Assembly: GCA_913045625.1 (NCBI GenBank)
Contig: CAJWPE010000009.1
Coordinates: 1-39,120, forward strand
Length of the DNA: 39,120 bases
Direction: 5' to 3'
Source of the DNA: an uncultured Chloroflexota bacterium
Lineage (GTDB): Bacteria > Chloroflexota > Dehalococcoidia > Lucifugimonadales > UBA826
Shown piece by piece: positions 1 through 8,252 of the stretch (positions are counted from its first letter, which is position 1; each line of letters starts with the position of its first letter). The notes under the pieces are model-generated. The model did no database searches. It saw nothing but the letters and a program-made list of their open reading frames with translations, and was not told the DNA's origin. The position numbers and the translations under genes are program-made.

Positions 1-45
1 TAACTTAGTAGGAGTTTTCTGGAACATTAGATTATTAATGATCGG

Positions 46-138
46 TCAAATTGATCCCAAAAGTAGGAATGCTTTCATTTCTGGCTCACGGATAACTTCC
101 CACAAAATTTCTCTAAAATTTTCTATAAATTCTTTTAA
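46..138 (-). pseudogene. Possible decayed 5' remnant of a membrane protein gene
   Basis: On the minus strand a 30-codon stretch between stops reads like real protein: an amphipathic acidic/aromatic segment (ENFREILWEVIREPE) followed by hydrophobic residues (MKAFLLLGSI) and then a stop. The pattern recalls the N-terminus of two-TM potassium-channel-like proteins, from memory only. An SD-like AGGA lies six bases before a TTA codon, where a TTG start would fit. No start codon is present and the frame ends after 30 codons. It could equally be chance. The opposite strand is also open over 2-166 and could be the 3' end of a gene that begins outside the window. Confidence 0.2.
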
Positions 139-189
139 TTATTTTCCTGTTACACAAGTGCTTTAAAGGTGGTGAAGAGGTGACATATT

Positions 190-1815
190 ATGGCTAAATT
201 TGTGTTTGTTACAGGAGGAGTAGTTAGTTCTGTAGGTAAAGGTGTGACTGTAGGTTCTATTGGCAAAATTCTGAAGAATCAAGGATTTGAAGTTTCTTTA
301 TTAAAGCTTGACCCTTATCTAAATGTTGACCCTGGAACTATGTCGCCATATCAACATGGAGAAGTTTTTGTTACTACTGATGGTGGAGAGACTGACCTTG
401 ATTTAGGTCATTATGAGCGCTTTGTAGATGTTGATCTCACTCGATCTTCTAATCTGACAGCGGGTCAGGTTTACAGTGAAGTGATTTCAAGAGAAAGGAA
501 AGGAGAATTTTTGGGAGGAACTATTCAAGTTGTTCCTCATCTGACAGATCGTATCAAGCAGCATATGCACGACTTAGCTGAAGAGAGTGATGCTGATGTG
601 ATAGTCGTTGAAGTAGGTGGGACTGTAGGAGATATAGAAGGATTGCCTTTTCTGGAAGCTATTAGGCAGATGAGAAATGAAGTGGGTCGTGATAATGTTT
701 TTTATATTCACCTAACTTTTCTCCCAAGTATTTCATCTACAGGTGAACTAAAAACAAAACCCACGCAACACAGTGTCAGAGAACTTAGAGGTATAGGTAT
801 TCACCCTGATGCAATAGTTTGTCGTAGCGACACTCCAGTGCCTGAAAGCCTAAGGCAAAAAATTGTGGTTCATTGTGATGTCCCATTAGAAGGTGTTTTT
901 ACTATCCCTACTGTTTCTAGTATTTATGAAGTGCCTCTTTTGTTAGAAAAACAAGGGATTCCTCAGCTGATTACGAATAGCTTGAATTTAATTTCTGATG
1001 ACAAATCAATACCTTTAACCTTGAATGGTTGGGGTAAATTAGTTGAGAGAATTAAGACTCCCAAAGAGAATTTGAAGATAGGTTTAGTAGGGAAATATGT
1101 AGATTTACATGATGCTTATATGTCTGTCAAAGAAGCGTTGATTCACGCTGGGCTATTTCATTCATTAAATATTGATATTGATTGGATAGCTGCAGAAGAA
1201 ATTGAAAAAAATAGTCCTGATCACTTTTTGAGTGACTTGCAAGGTATTGTTATTCCTGGAGGGTTTGGTGATAGAGGTGTAGAAGGAATGATTTCTGCTG
1301 TCGAATATGCTAGAGAAAATAAGATTCCTTATTTAGGGTTATGTTTAGGAATGCAAGTGATGGTAATTGAAGCAGCTAGGAATTTACTGGGGAAAAAGTC
1401 TGCAAATTCCCAAGAGTTTGATGTTAATACTCCTGATCCCGTTATTCACTTGATGGAAGACCAAGTTGATGTTACCCAAAAAGGTGGGACCATGAGGTTA
1501 GGAGTGTATCCATGTGTTATTCAGCCAGATTCTTTAACTGCTATAGCTTATGATGAATCCTTGGTTATGGAACGTCATAGGCATAGATATGAGGTTAATA
1601 ACAATTATCGTGAAGATTTACTGAAAGTAGGATTGAAGCCTACTGGTCTTTCCCCTGATGGAAGTCTGGTTGAAATAATGGAAATTGAAGATCATCCGTT
1701 TATGGCTGGCACGCAATTTCATCCAGAATTTTTGTCTAGACCCGTTCGCCCTCATCCTATGTTTAGAGAATTTGTCGCAAAATCATACGAGGTATCCAAA
1801 AACCCCAAATTGTAG
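190..1815 (+). CDS. pyrG: CTP synthase (glutamine-hydrolysing)
   Basis: Converts UTP, ATP and glutamine to CTP, the last step of pyrimidine ribonucleotide synthesis, in the cytoplasm. The 541 residues match the usual length. Residues 1 to about 266 form the synthetase domain, with the SSVGKG phosphate-binding loop at 13-18. From about 290 to the end is a class I glutamine amidotransferase domain with nucleophile Cys385 in GLCLGMQ and His511/Glu513 in QFHPEF, so both halves look active. The ATG at 190 is preceded by GAGGTGA at 176-182, a good Shine-Dalgarno site. No intrinsic terminator is seen before rho; a short inverted repeat at 1844-1861 lacks a T-run. Identification is secure. Confidence 0.98.
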   Translation: MAKFVFVTGGVVSSVGKGVTVGSIGKILKNQGFEVSLLKLDPYLNVDPGTMSPYQHGEVFVTTDGGETDLDLGHYERFVDVDLTRSSNLTAGQVYSEVISRERKGEFLGGTIQVVPHLTDRIKQHMHDLAEESDADVIVVEVGGTVGDIEGLPFLEAIRQMRNEVGRDNVFYIHLTFLPSISSTGELKTKPTQHSVRELRGIGIHPDAIVCRSDTPVPESLRQKIVVHCDVPLEGVFTIPTVSSIYEVPLLLEKQGIPQLITNSLNLISDDKSIPLTLNGWGKLVERIKTPKENLKIGLVGKYVDLHDAYMSVKEALIHAGLFHSLNIDIDWIAAEEIEKNSPDHFLSDLQGIVIPGGFGDRGVEGMISAVEYARENKIPYLGLCLGMQVMVIEAARNLLGKKSANSQEFDVNTPDPVIHLMEDQVDVTQKGGTMRLGVYPCVIQPDSLTAIAYDESLVMERHRHRYEVNNNYREDLLKVGLKPTGLSPDGSLVEIMEIEDHPFMAGTQFHPEFLSRPVRPHPMFREFVAKSYEVSKNPKL

Positions 1816-1980
1816 ACTCTCTAATTTAATAGTGTTATTATTGTGTTGTTCCAAAACAACATATCATTCTAATGATTGCGGTTGTTTCCCTTAATTTTAA
1901 TTCCAAATAATTCTGTGATTTCAGAAACTATTTGAAACCCCTAATTTTTATTTACAGTAAAAAATAATACAGAGGTACAT

Positions 1981-3252
1981 ATGCAACTTGCCGAGCTTCA
2001 AGCGAAAACAGACCAAGAATTGTTTGATTTTGCTTTGGAAGAAGAATTAGTAGAAGAAGGTCCGCTTCCTAGGCGGATGGATATTTTAAGAAAACTTTTT
2101 AAGTTCTACACAGATAAAGACGAAGATGTAGACGCTTGTGGGGTTTTATCCATACTCAATGACGGGTATGGTTTTTTGAGACAGAATAGCGATCAGAGAG
2201 GTGCTGGAGATGTCTATGTGTCTCAGTCTCAGATCCGAAGGTTTAGTTTAAGAACTGGAGATTTTGTTTTAGGAAATGTAAGACCACCAAAAGATGGAGA
2301 GAAATATTTTGGATTAGTTAAAGTTGCAGAAGTTAACGAGACTGATCCTGAAAGTTCTAAAAAAAGAAGACGATTTGAAGATTTGACTCCAATATTTCCT
2401 GAAGAAATGATTATTATGGAGACTGGTCAAAAGCAATTAGCTACACGATTGATTGATATGATGTCACCAGTTGGGCGCGGCCAAAGGGGACTGATAGTTG
2501 CTCCCCCGAAAGCAGGTAAGACTACATTGTTGAAACAAATAGCTAATGGTATTTCTGAAAATTCACCTGATATTCACATTATGGTAGCTCTGATTGGTGA
2601 AAGGCCTGAAGAGGTAACTGATATGAAACGATCAATTAAAGGAGAAGTTTTTAGTTCTACTTTTGATGAACCGGTAGAAGATCATTGTCGAGTTGCTGAT
2701 TTAGTGTTGGAGCGATCAAAAAGATTGGTGGAATCTGGAGAACATGTTTGTATTCTATTGGATTCAATTACCAGGATGACTCGAGCATATAACCTTGCTG
2801 TTCCAAGTAGTGGAAGGACTTTGTCTGGAGGTATGGATCCTGTAGCTTTGTATCCACCGAAGAAATTTTTTGGTGCTGCTCGGAATACTGAAGAAGGTGG
2901 TAGCTTAACTGTACTTGCTGCATGTCTTGTAGATACTGGTAGCAGGATGGATGATGTGGTTTATGAAGAATTTAAAGGAACCGGTAATATGGAAGTTCAT
3001 TTGGATAGACGAATGTCTGAAAGACGAATTTTCCCCGCAATAGATATAACAAAGAGCGGAACAAGAAGAGAAGAAATATTACTAGGCGATGATAATTTAA
3101 GTAAAATTTGGACTGTACGTAGAATGTTGACCATGAGAGAAGATACTCAAATGTCTGAAAAAGATTGGTCCGAGGGAGTAGAGACGTTTTATAAGAGCAT
3201 TCTTGCAACAAAAAATAACGCAGAGTTCTTATCGAAGCTAAAAGATTTTTAA
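1981..3252 (+). CDS. rho: Transcription termination factor Rho
   Basis: Hexameric RNA-dependent ATPase that terminates transcription. The 423 residues follow the standard plan: a Rho N-terminal helical domain (about 5-47), a cold-shock-like RNA-binding domain (about 50-125, with the GYGFLR motif) and a RecA-like ATPase. Walker A is APPKAGKTT at 174-182 and the Walker B aspartate is at 261 in ILLDSITR. No large insertion is present, unlike some high-GC Rho proteins. AGAGGT lies seven bases before the ATG. Rho may matter unusually here because several convergent gene pairs in the window have no room for intrinsic terminators. Confidence 0.98.
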   Translation: MQLAELQAKTDQELFDFALEEELVEEGPLPRRMDILRKLFKFYTDKDEDVDACGVLSILNDGYGFLRQNSDQRGAGDVYVSQSQIRRFSLRTGDFVLGNVRPPKDGEKYFGLVKVAEVNETDPESSKKRRRFEDLTPIFPEEMIIMETGQKQLATRLIDMMSPVGRGQRGLIVAPPKAGKTTLLKQIANGISENSPDIHIMVALIGERPEEVTDMKRSIKGEVFSSTFDEPVEDHCRVADLVLERSKRLVESGEHVCILLDSITRMTRAYNLAVPSSGRTLSGGMDPVALYPPKKFFGAARNTEEGGSLTVLAACLVDTGSRMDDVVYEEFKGTGNMEVHLDRRMSERRIFPAIDITKSGTRREEILLGDDNLSKIWTVRRMLTMREDTQMSEKDWSEGVETFYKSILATKNNAEFLSKLKDF

Positions 3253-3272
3253 AATATCTGCAATTTTTTTAA

Positions 3273-3301
3273 TTGACAGTATTATTTAATCCCCATAGAA
3301 T
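3273..3301 (+). promoter_or_regulatory. Upstream promoter P1 of the surface-protein gene
   Basis: Perfect -35 TTGACA (3273-3278), a 17-base spacer and -10 TAGAAT (3296-3301, five of six consensus bases). Transcription would start near 3308. It lies just after rho, in the 313-base gap 3253-3565. That gap otherwise holds a second promoter, a short leader ORF and two hairpins, listed separately. Confidence 0.6.
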
Positions 3302-3399
3302 TTTATTTGTTGATAAATAGACCTTGGGTTAAATCATTTTTTAATGGCTTTAACAAAAAAATAAGTTTTTATAAAAGATAAAAAACAGGGTTATTTCTC

Positions 3400-3428
3400 T
3401 TGACAACAGAGTGGTGGTGATGTACAAA
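3400..3428 (+). promoter_or_regulatory. Proximal promoter P2 of the surface-protein gene
   Basis: Perfect -35 TTGACA (3400-3405), 17-base spacer and -10-like TACAAA (3423-3428, four of six). The predicted start near 3435 would place the leader-ORF ribosome site (GGAGG, 3439-3443) at the very 5' end of the transcript. Together with P1 this gives tandem promoters, consistent with a highly expressed envelope protein. Confidence 0.5.
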
Positions 3429-3447
3429 TTCATAGGTCGGAGGCGTA

Positions 3448-3486
3448 ATGCCTTGGACACGATTACTATTAGCTGTAATGCTGTAG
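3448..3486 (+). CDS. Putative 12-residue leader peptide upstream of the surface protein
   Basis: ATG at 3448 follows a perfect GGAGG (3439-3443) at four bases spacing. The frame reads MPWTRLLLAVML and stops with TAG at 3484-3486. The peptide resembles the start of a signal sequence (Arg, then seven hydrophobic residues). Its last codons overlap a terminator-like hairpin (3465-3487), the arrangement expected if ribosome movement on the leader decides whether transcription continues into the large gene. A chance 12-codon ORF is possible; the strong SD site and position argue for it. No family is recognised. Confidence 0.4.
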   Translation: MPWTRLLLAVML

Positions 3487-3492
3487 TTTTTT
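3465..3492 (+). terminator. Attenuator-like hairpin in the surface-protein leader
   Basis: ACTA (3465-3468) pairs with TAGT (3484-3487), and TAGC (3470-3473) pairs with GCTG (3480-3483) using one G-T pair. One T is bulged and the loop is TGTAAT. A run of six T ends at 3492. The stem is AT-rich and weak, so it would be a conditional rather than a strong terminator. It lies inside and just after the leader ORF. Confidence 0.4.
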
Positions 3493-3503
3493 AGACATAT
3501 AAC

Positions 3504-3521
3504 TTCCTCCTTGGGGAGGAA
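3504..3521 (+). promoter_or_regulatory. Anti-Shine-Dalgarno hairpin in the surface-protein leader
   Basis: TTCCTCC (3504-3510), loop TTGG, GGAGGAA (3515-3521): a perfect seven-pair stem. The 5' arm TCCTCC (3505-3510) can instead pair with GGGGGA (3552-3557), the ribosome site of the surface-protein gene, or with GGAGG of the leader ORF. This mutually exclusive pairing is what a translational switch needs. No known riboswitch consensus was recognised. Confidence 0.45.
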
Positions 3522-3565
3522 ATTTAGGGAACCGCAAAAAATAACCCAAAAGGGGGACAGAGAAA

Positions 3566-6500
3566 GTGAAGAATTTACTTAAGTTTATAGGCATAGGATT
3601 AGTGCTCGTAATGGCTGTATATTCTCAAGGTGTTTCGACAGATACGCCTGTAGAAGCAGCAGCAGCAGCGATTGCTAATAATGACATTGAGTTTCTTGAA
3701 AACGACTCAAGCAATGAGGGCCAAGTAGTTAAGCACTACCCAGCAACTTCAGCTGGTGGTACTAACGCTCAAACTCATGATGTTCGTTTTTTCATAAACG
3801 ACTCTGACCTCAACAAGGTTCAGGACGGACTTACTACCATTAGAGGTAATAACGGTAATGCCAACGTGAACACAATTCAGCATGAGTCAACTATTGAGTT
3901 GGATGCTGATGATAAAGGTACTATTGACGCATCTGATGCTGGATCTGATGATGATCCTTTGGGTACAATGACTGACACTGATGGTTATGACTCAGCAGGA
4001 TCTCCTAAAACAGCTCTTGTAGCAAATACACTTGCTGTTAAGTTAGGTGCTGCGGTTAAGACTTTCCAGATTGACGCTCAGGATGACGTAAACGGAACAT
4101 TCAGTTTGTCTGCAGACGCTATCATTTCAGATACAGTTTTCTTGACTGCAACTTATAAGTTCAACTCTGTACAGACATATAGTGCTGTACCAACTGGAAC
4201 TACTGGTGCAGGTGTTGACATTAATACACGAAGAGCAAAAGTAACTAGTACTTCTGACTCTGGTGGAGAATGGGTAGCGATTGGTGAGAAATCAGGAATT
4301 AGCTTGACTCATGCCAACCTTGCTGCTTCAACTGCTATTGATTCTAAGTACTTCGGTGGTACTGTAAAAATTGGGTCAGATGCTTCTTATGCCGCATCAG
4401 GTGACTCAACTATTTGGGTACAAGACGGAGACACATTGACAGTTACTTACTACGGCGCAGGTACTGATAGCGACGGAAGTGGTGCTATTGAATCTGACGA
4501 AATTGGATCAGTAGTGGCTTCTACTACAGCTACTATTGACGACTCTGCTCCATCTATTGGAAATGTAAGTCCAGAAGATGGAACACTTACTAAAGATACT
4601 TCTCCAGATCTTTCATTCACAATGACTGATACAGGATCTGGATTTGGTAGTTCAGTTACTACTTTCGGTAGTTACGTAGCCGTTTTCATTAACGGTTGTA
4701 TCGTTACAGATGCAGAATTGGGTGTAAGCTCATTTGCTAAGGATTCGATTACAGTAACTTATACAGCTCCTGTTGGAACTGCATATTCTGCCGATGCTAC
4801 CGCTGGTGGACCAGACATCAACTGTACTACGCTTACTACTGGTCAATCCAACACAGAAGCTGAAGACAGAACTGGTGGTGGATTCGAAATTAATACAACA
4901 TCTGCTAATGCTGATGCAACATTGAAGCGTACTACTGATGGTAATGCTTTCCCTATTTCAATTGTTGCTACTGACGCAGCTGGTAACTCCAAGACTCTTG
5001 GTGCCAGAACTGGTGGTGGATCAACTGACTTAGATGTATTAGTTGACTCAGTAGCTCCTGCTGCAACTGGTGTTACTGGTGCTAAAGCATGGAGTAGTGC
5101 TGACAAGAAAGATGTAGACGACAACAGCTCAATCAAGATTGTATTTGATGAGAGTATAGATATTGATTCTGTTACAGCATCTGACTTCTCAATCAGTGGA
5201 ACAGGTGTAACAAGTACAGAGATTGTTTCTATCACTTCAGGTGGTGGTACAGCAGCAGCTCCTGCATTAGCTGGAACCGCTGTATATTTGGACTTAGGTG
5301 CTGATCTAGGGCCTAACGCTAAACCTAAAGTTAAGTTGGTGAGTTCAGTTTCGGACTTGGCAGGTAATGAGTACAAGCCTACTTCTTCACAGATGACTAA
5401 TAATGGTGGAATTACATTAGGTACTGCCGCTGATGGTGTTAAACCAACACTATCTGGTATGGCTATTGGTGATAACTTATTAGACTCTAAAGAAACTACA
5501 TCAATTTCATTGACTTCAAATGAAAACTTAACAAAGACTAATGAAACACTAGCTAATGGTTGTACTTGTGGATCTGTTACAGGATCTATTGATGCAACTG
5601 TTGACTTGAAAGCAGCTAACAATGCTACTGATCCAGGTGGAGTTGGACTTGATACAGAGAAACTATCTGTAACATTGTCAACACCAACAACAGGTAGTGC
5701 TTCTATCAAAGAGATTAATGCACCGTTTAGTGATCCTACAGGAACACCTTCTGCAGGTATTTTCGGAATCACAATGGTCGGTAAAGATGCTGGTAACAAC
5801 AAGGGTATTGGTGGAATTGTTAAAGTAACTGACGAAGATATTTCTAAGTACTTTACTGCTGCTGGTGCACTTGCAGGTGATGGTGCCCTAAACGCTGATG
5901 GTGAAGAACTTTCATTCAAAGTAAAGAATGGACCTTTGGCTGACAGTGATGGAGACGGGGAATTGTCTGATGAACTTATTGGAATGTCAGTTGGTGGTAC
6001 AGCTAAAACAGCCGTTCAAATTGCTGGTGTTCACATTGAGCACATCGACTTAGGTGAAGCAGAAACTATTACATTACAAGTTCCTACTATTGCTACTTTA
6101 GGTGCTATAGCTGCTGATTCAACAGTTAAAGTTACTTACTACTATGTTGCTGATGCAAACGTAGTTGAAGTTGACAAAGACGCTCCTACAGCTACATTTA
6201 GCCCAGCAGATGGTGCAACAACTACTGACACAACACCTTCAATTAGTGTTACTTGGGACGATGATGAGTATGGATGGGACTCTTTCACAACTGTTACTTT
6301 GACTAAAGCAGAAATGAAAGATCCTGATGGAACTGTTCTTGATATCAGTGCTGATATGACTTCTACTGATAATAAGTCTTTCTACTACAAGCCTTTGACA
6401 GCTTTGGCATTAGGTGAGTACAAGATGACATTTAAAGCTAAAGATGCTACTGATAACGAGAGCTCTGACAAGAGTTTCAAGTTCACAGTTAAAGCTAGAA

Positions 6501-7027
6501 GTAAGACTGAAATAGCTATGTCTCCAGGATGGAACTTGGTTTCAATACCAGGTGAACCTGCTGACAATGACATAAATGCAGTTATTACTAACTCACAGAT
6601 AACTACTGTTTTGACATACGATCCATCAACACCAGGTGGATGGTTAACTGCAGTGAGAGATGGTGACCTATTGACTGGTACATTAACTACTATCGATGCT
6701 AGCCACGCTTACTGGGTATTATCAAATAACAGTGACAAGATTAAAGTTGATATTCCTGGATACACAGGTGGAGTTGCAGCAGTTCCTCCAGCCATTAACA
6801 TTGTTGTTGGTTGGAACTTGATACCTGCTGTTTCACTATCAGGTGCAGCTTCATGGGACATTGACCTATACTTGGCTGGTCTTACATGGGTAAAAGCTAA
6901 GTCTTGGAATGCAGCTTCAGAAGCATGGATCGAATTAGATTCAATAACTGATAACAATGCTACTAGTATGACTAGTGGTAAGGGTTACTGGTTGTATGCT
7001 ACTAAAGCAGGTACATTAGTGCCTTAA
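3566..7027 (+). CDS. Large secreted Ig-like surface (S-layer-like) protein
   Basis: A 1153-residue exported protein, probably a major cell-surface component. GTG start at 3566, with AGGGGGA (3551-3557) eight bases before it. A signal peptide is clear (Lys-rich start, then hydrophobic to about residue 20, with likely cleavage near VEAAAAA or slightly earlier). The body is Thr/Ser/Asp/Gly-rich beta structure. Ig-like segments begin near residues 325, 495 and 870 with the recurring phrase 'D-x-x-AP'; the middle one resembles SbsA-type Ig-like domains. The C-terminus has two modules starting GWNLVS (from 988) and GWNLIP (from 1082), each ending in a 'YW' phrase (AYWVLS, GYWLYA). No LPxTG, SLH domain or C-terminal membrane helix is seen, so the attachment mode is unknown. 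Codons ending in C (GAC, TAC, AAC, TTC) are more frequent than in neighbours, as expected for very high expression. Exact function not recognised. Confidence 0.85.
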   Translation: MKNLLKFIGIGLVLVMAVYSQGVSTDTPVEAAAAAIANNDIEFLENDSSNEGQVVKHYPATSAGGTNAQTHDVRFFINDSDLNKVQDGLTTIRGNNGNANVNTIQHESTIELDADDKGTIDASDAGSDDDPLGTMTDTDGYDSAGSPKTALVANTLAVKLGAAVKTFQIDAQDDVNGTFSLSADAIISDTVFLTATYKFNSVQTYSAVPTGTTGAGVDINTRRAKVTSTSDSGGEWVAIGEKSGISLTHANLAASTAIDSKYFGGTVKIGSDASYAASGDSTIWVQDGDTLTVTYYGAGTDSDGSGAIESDEIGSVVASTTATIDDSAPSIGNVSPEDGTLTKDTSPDLSFTMTDTGSGFGSSVTTFGSYVAVFINGCIVTDAELGVSSFAKDSITVTYTAPVGTAYSADATAGGPDINCTTLTTGQSNTEAEDRTGGGFEINTTSANADATLKRTTDGNAFPISIVATDAAGNSKTLGARTGGGSTDLDVLVDSVAPAATGVTGAKAWSSADKKDVDDNSSIKIVFDESIDIDSVTASDFSISGTGVTSTEIVSITSGGGTAAAPALAGTAVYLDLGADLGPNAKPKVKLVSSVSDLAGNEYKPTSSQMTNNGGITLGTAADGVKPTLSGMAIGDNLLDSKETTSISLTSNENLTKTNETLANGCTCGSVTGSIDATVDLKAANNATDPGGVGLDTEKLSVTLSTPTTGSASIKEINAPFSDPTGTPSAGIFGITMVGKDAGNNKGIGGIVKVTDEDISKYFTAAGALAGDGALNADGEELSFKVKNGPLADSDGDGELSDELIGMSVGGTAKTAVQIAGVHIEHIDLGEAETITLQVPTIATLGAIAADSTVKVTYYYVADANVVEVDKDAPTATFSPADGATTTDTTPSISVTWDDDEYGWDSFTTVTLTKAEMKDPDGTVLDISADMTSTDNKSFYYKPLTALALGEYKMTFKAKDATDNESSDKSFKFTVKARSKTEIAMSPGWNLVSIPGEPADNDINAVITNSQITTVLTYDPSTPGGWLTAVRDGDLLTGTLTTIDASHAYWVLSNNSDKIKVDIPGYTGGVAAVPPAINIVVGWNLIPAVSLSGAASWDIDLYLAGLTWVKAKSWNAASEAWIELDSITDNNATSMTSGKGYWLYATKAGTLVP

Positions 7028-7066
7028 AGTGAATTTGCTTATAACTGAAGTTTAACTTCGGTATGG

Positions 7067-7100
7067 AGGCTCCTCTCTTATGAGAGGGGCCTTTTTTTTT
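7067..7100 (+). terminator. Strong intrinsic terminator after the surface-protein gene
   Basis: AGGCTCCTCTC (7067-7077) pairs with GAGAGGGGCCT (7082-7092) around the loop TTAT, followed by T to 7100. The stem has eleven pairs, one of them G-T. It separates the surface-protein transcript from the next gene. Confidence 0.95.
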
Positions 7101-7125
7101 CTTTTAATTTATACAGACGATCATG

Positions 7126-7131
7126 TATAAT
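7126..7131 (+). promoter_or_regulatory. -10 box of a leaderless promoter
   Basis: Perfect TATAAT at 7126-7131, between the terminator (ends 7100) and the ATG at 7141. Nine bases separate box and ATG, so transcription would start at or just before the start codon. There is no SD sequence and no clear -35. Confidence 0.55.
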
Positions 7132-7140
7132 TGCATCATT

Positions 7141-8247
7141 ATGTTGATAAAAAATAAAATACAGTTTTATGTGTTTTTTACACTATTGGTAACTCTTTTT
7201 TATTCCCAAACTTTTTCATCAGTTCATGCTGTTGGACCTGCTGGAATTCCCCCTTGGCCCTCTATATTTTCTGGAGACGTTACAGTTGATGGTGTTCCTG
7301 CTGAAGATGGATTAAAAGTTGTAGGTACTATTGATGATTACGTTTCAAATCCTGTTTATACCAAAAATGGTCGTATTTCAGGTTTAACAGTAGGTGGGCC
7401 TACGTCTGCATACTTTGGCAAAGATATACGTTTCTTACTTGAAGATGTTGTTTATGCTGATCAAGTTCCTAGATATTTGAATGTTGCTGTTCCAAGTAAC
7501 ACTCCTATTACATTAACTTTCCCTGCTATCCCATTACCTACTGCAACCCCTCTCCCTACATCTACCCCATTACCCACTGCTGTTCCTGCTGTTATCGCAC
7601 CTGTTGTGCCTACTCCAGTACTTCCGACTCCCATACCCACAACAGTACCGATTGGACCTACTGATATTGGTCCATTAATTTTTAGTGGAAATGTTATTGT
7701 TTCTGGGGGTGCAAATGTTGAAGGTTTTGAGATTTCAGCTTCTTTTTCTGACTTTCCCACTACTTATCCTTCTGTCATTGATGCTGACTTGAAATATCAC
7801 AATTTAGTTATAGATACTGATGATGATGATAGATTACATGACGGTGCTGAGATTACATTTTATTTAAATGGACCTGGTATTGATCCTGTGAATTCACTTA
7901 AATCTAATATCACAGCTACGTATTCACAAACTAGTGATGTCATCAGTATTCTGGATTTAGTTTTTGTTCCATCTTCTCCTTTGAAAATTCCGGAACCTGC
8001 AAAAGAAGAAGAGGTCTTTTTAAAATTTACACCTACACCTACAAATATACCCATACCACCGACTGCAACAGTTGTGACTTTGCCTACAGCTGAACCTGTT
8101 GAAGATGAACAAAATGAATCTTCTGCAGCATGTAATAAACCTGTTGGTAATGTCTCGCTTTTCACAGGAATGGGCAATATTATGACTATGGTTGGACCAT
8201 TACTTTTCTTTATTGCTTATCGTAGAGTCAGGAAATTTTGGGATTAG
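7141..8247 (+). CDS. Secreted, membrane-anchored two-domain protein with Pro/Thr linkers
   Basis: Not a recognised family. With the ATG at 7141 the product has 368 residues; an in-frame ATG at 7123 overlaps the -10 box and is unlikely. A signal peptide (about 1-30, ending SSVHA) leads into a first beta-rich domain (about 31-125), a Pro/Thr linker of about 45 residues with PLPTATPLPT-type repeats, a second domain (about 175-285), a second Pro/Thr linker, and a C-terminal membrane helix (about 340-358) with a basic tail (RRVRKFWD). The two domains look like distant repeats: both start with 'IFSG(D/N)V' and end with a 'G-x-(D/E)-I-x-F' strand. The topology puts both domains outside the cell. Position right after the large surface protein suggests a role in anchoring or assembling it; that is inference. 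Confidence 0.85.
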   Translation: MLIKNKIQFYVFFTLLVTLFYSQTFSSVHAVGPAGIPPWPSIFSGDVTVDGVPAEDGLKVVGTIDDYVSNPVYTKNGRISGLTVGGPTSAYFGKDIRFLLEDVVYADQVPRYLNVAVPSNTPITLTFPAIPLPTATPLPTSTPLPTAVPAVIAPVVPTPVLPTPIPTTVPIGPTDIGPLIFSGNVIVSGGANVEGFEISASFSDFPTTYPSVIDADLKYHNLVIDTDDDDRLHDGAEITFYLNGPGIDPVNSLKSNITATYSQTSDVISILDLVFVPSSPLKIPEPAKEEEVFLKFTPTPTNIPIPPTATVVTLPTAEPVEDEQNESSAACNKPVGNVSLFTGMGNIMTMVGPLLFFIAYRRVRKFWD

Positions 8248-8252
8248 TTGAT

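Noticed and set aside
1844-1861. Inverted repeat TGTTGTT-CCAA-AACAACA after pyrG as a terminator
   Set aside because: The stem is AT-rich and no T-run follows, so it is not a convincing intrinsic terminator.
3431-3500. c-di-GMP, cobalamin or other known riboswitch in the surface-gene leader
   Set aside because: No diagnostic conserved core of those classes was recognised; the region is reported only as a possible new leader element.
4843-5919. 358-codon open frame on the minus strand within the surface-protein gene
   Set aside because: It is antisense to a gene with clear signal peptide, domains, SD and terminator; its Ser/Pro/Val-rich composition is the mirror of Thr/Gly/Asp codons, and it has no SD or family resemblance.
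7123-7140. ATG at 7123 as start of the membrane-anchored protein
   Set aside because: It overlaps the TATAAT box, lacks an SD, and would add six residues in front of a normal signal peptide.
7540-7660. Pro/Thr-coding repeats as a DNA tandem repeat or CRISPR-like array
   Set aside because: The repeats are degenerate at base level and explained by a Pro/Thr protein linker; there are no regular spacers.
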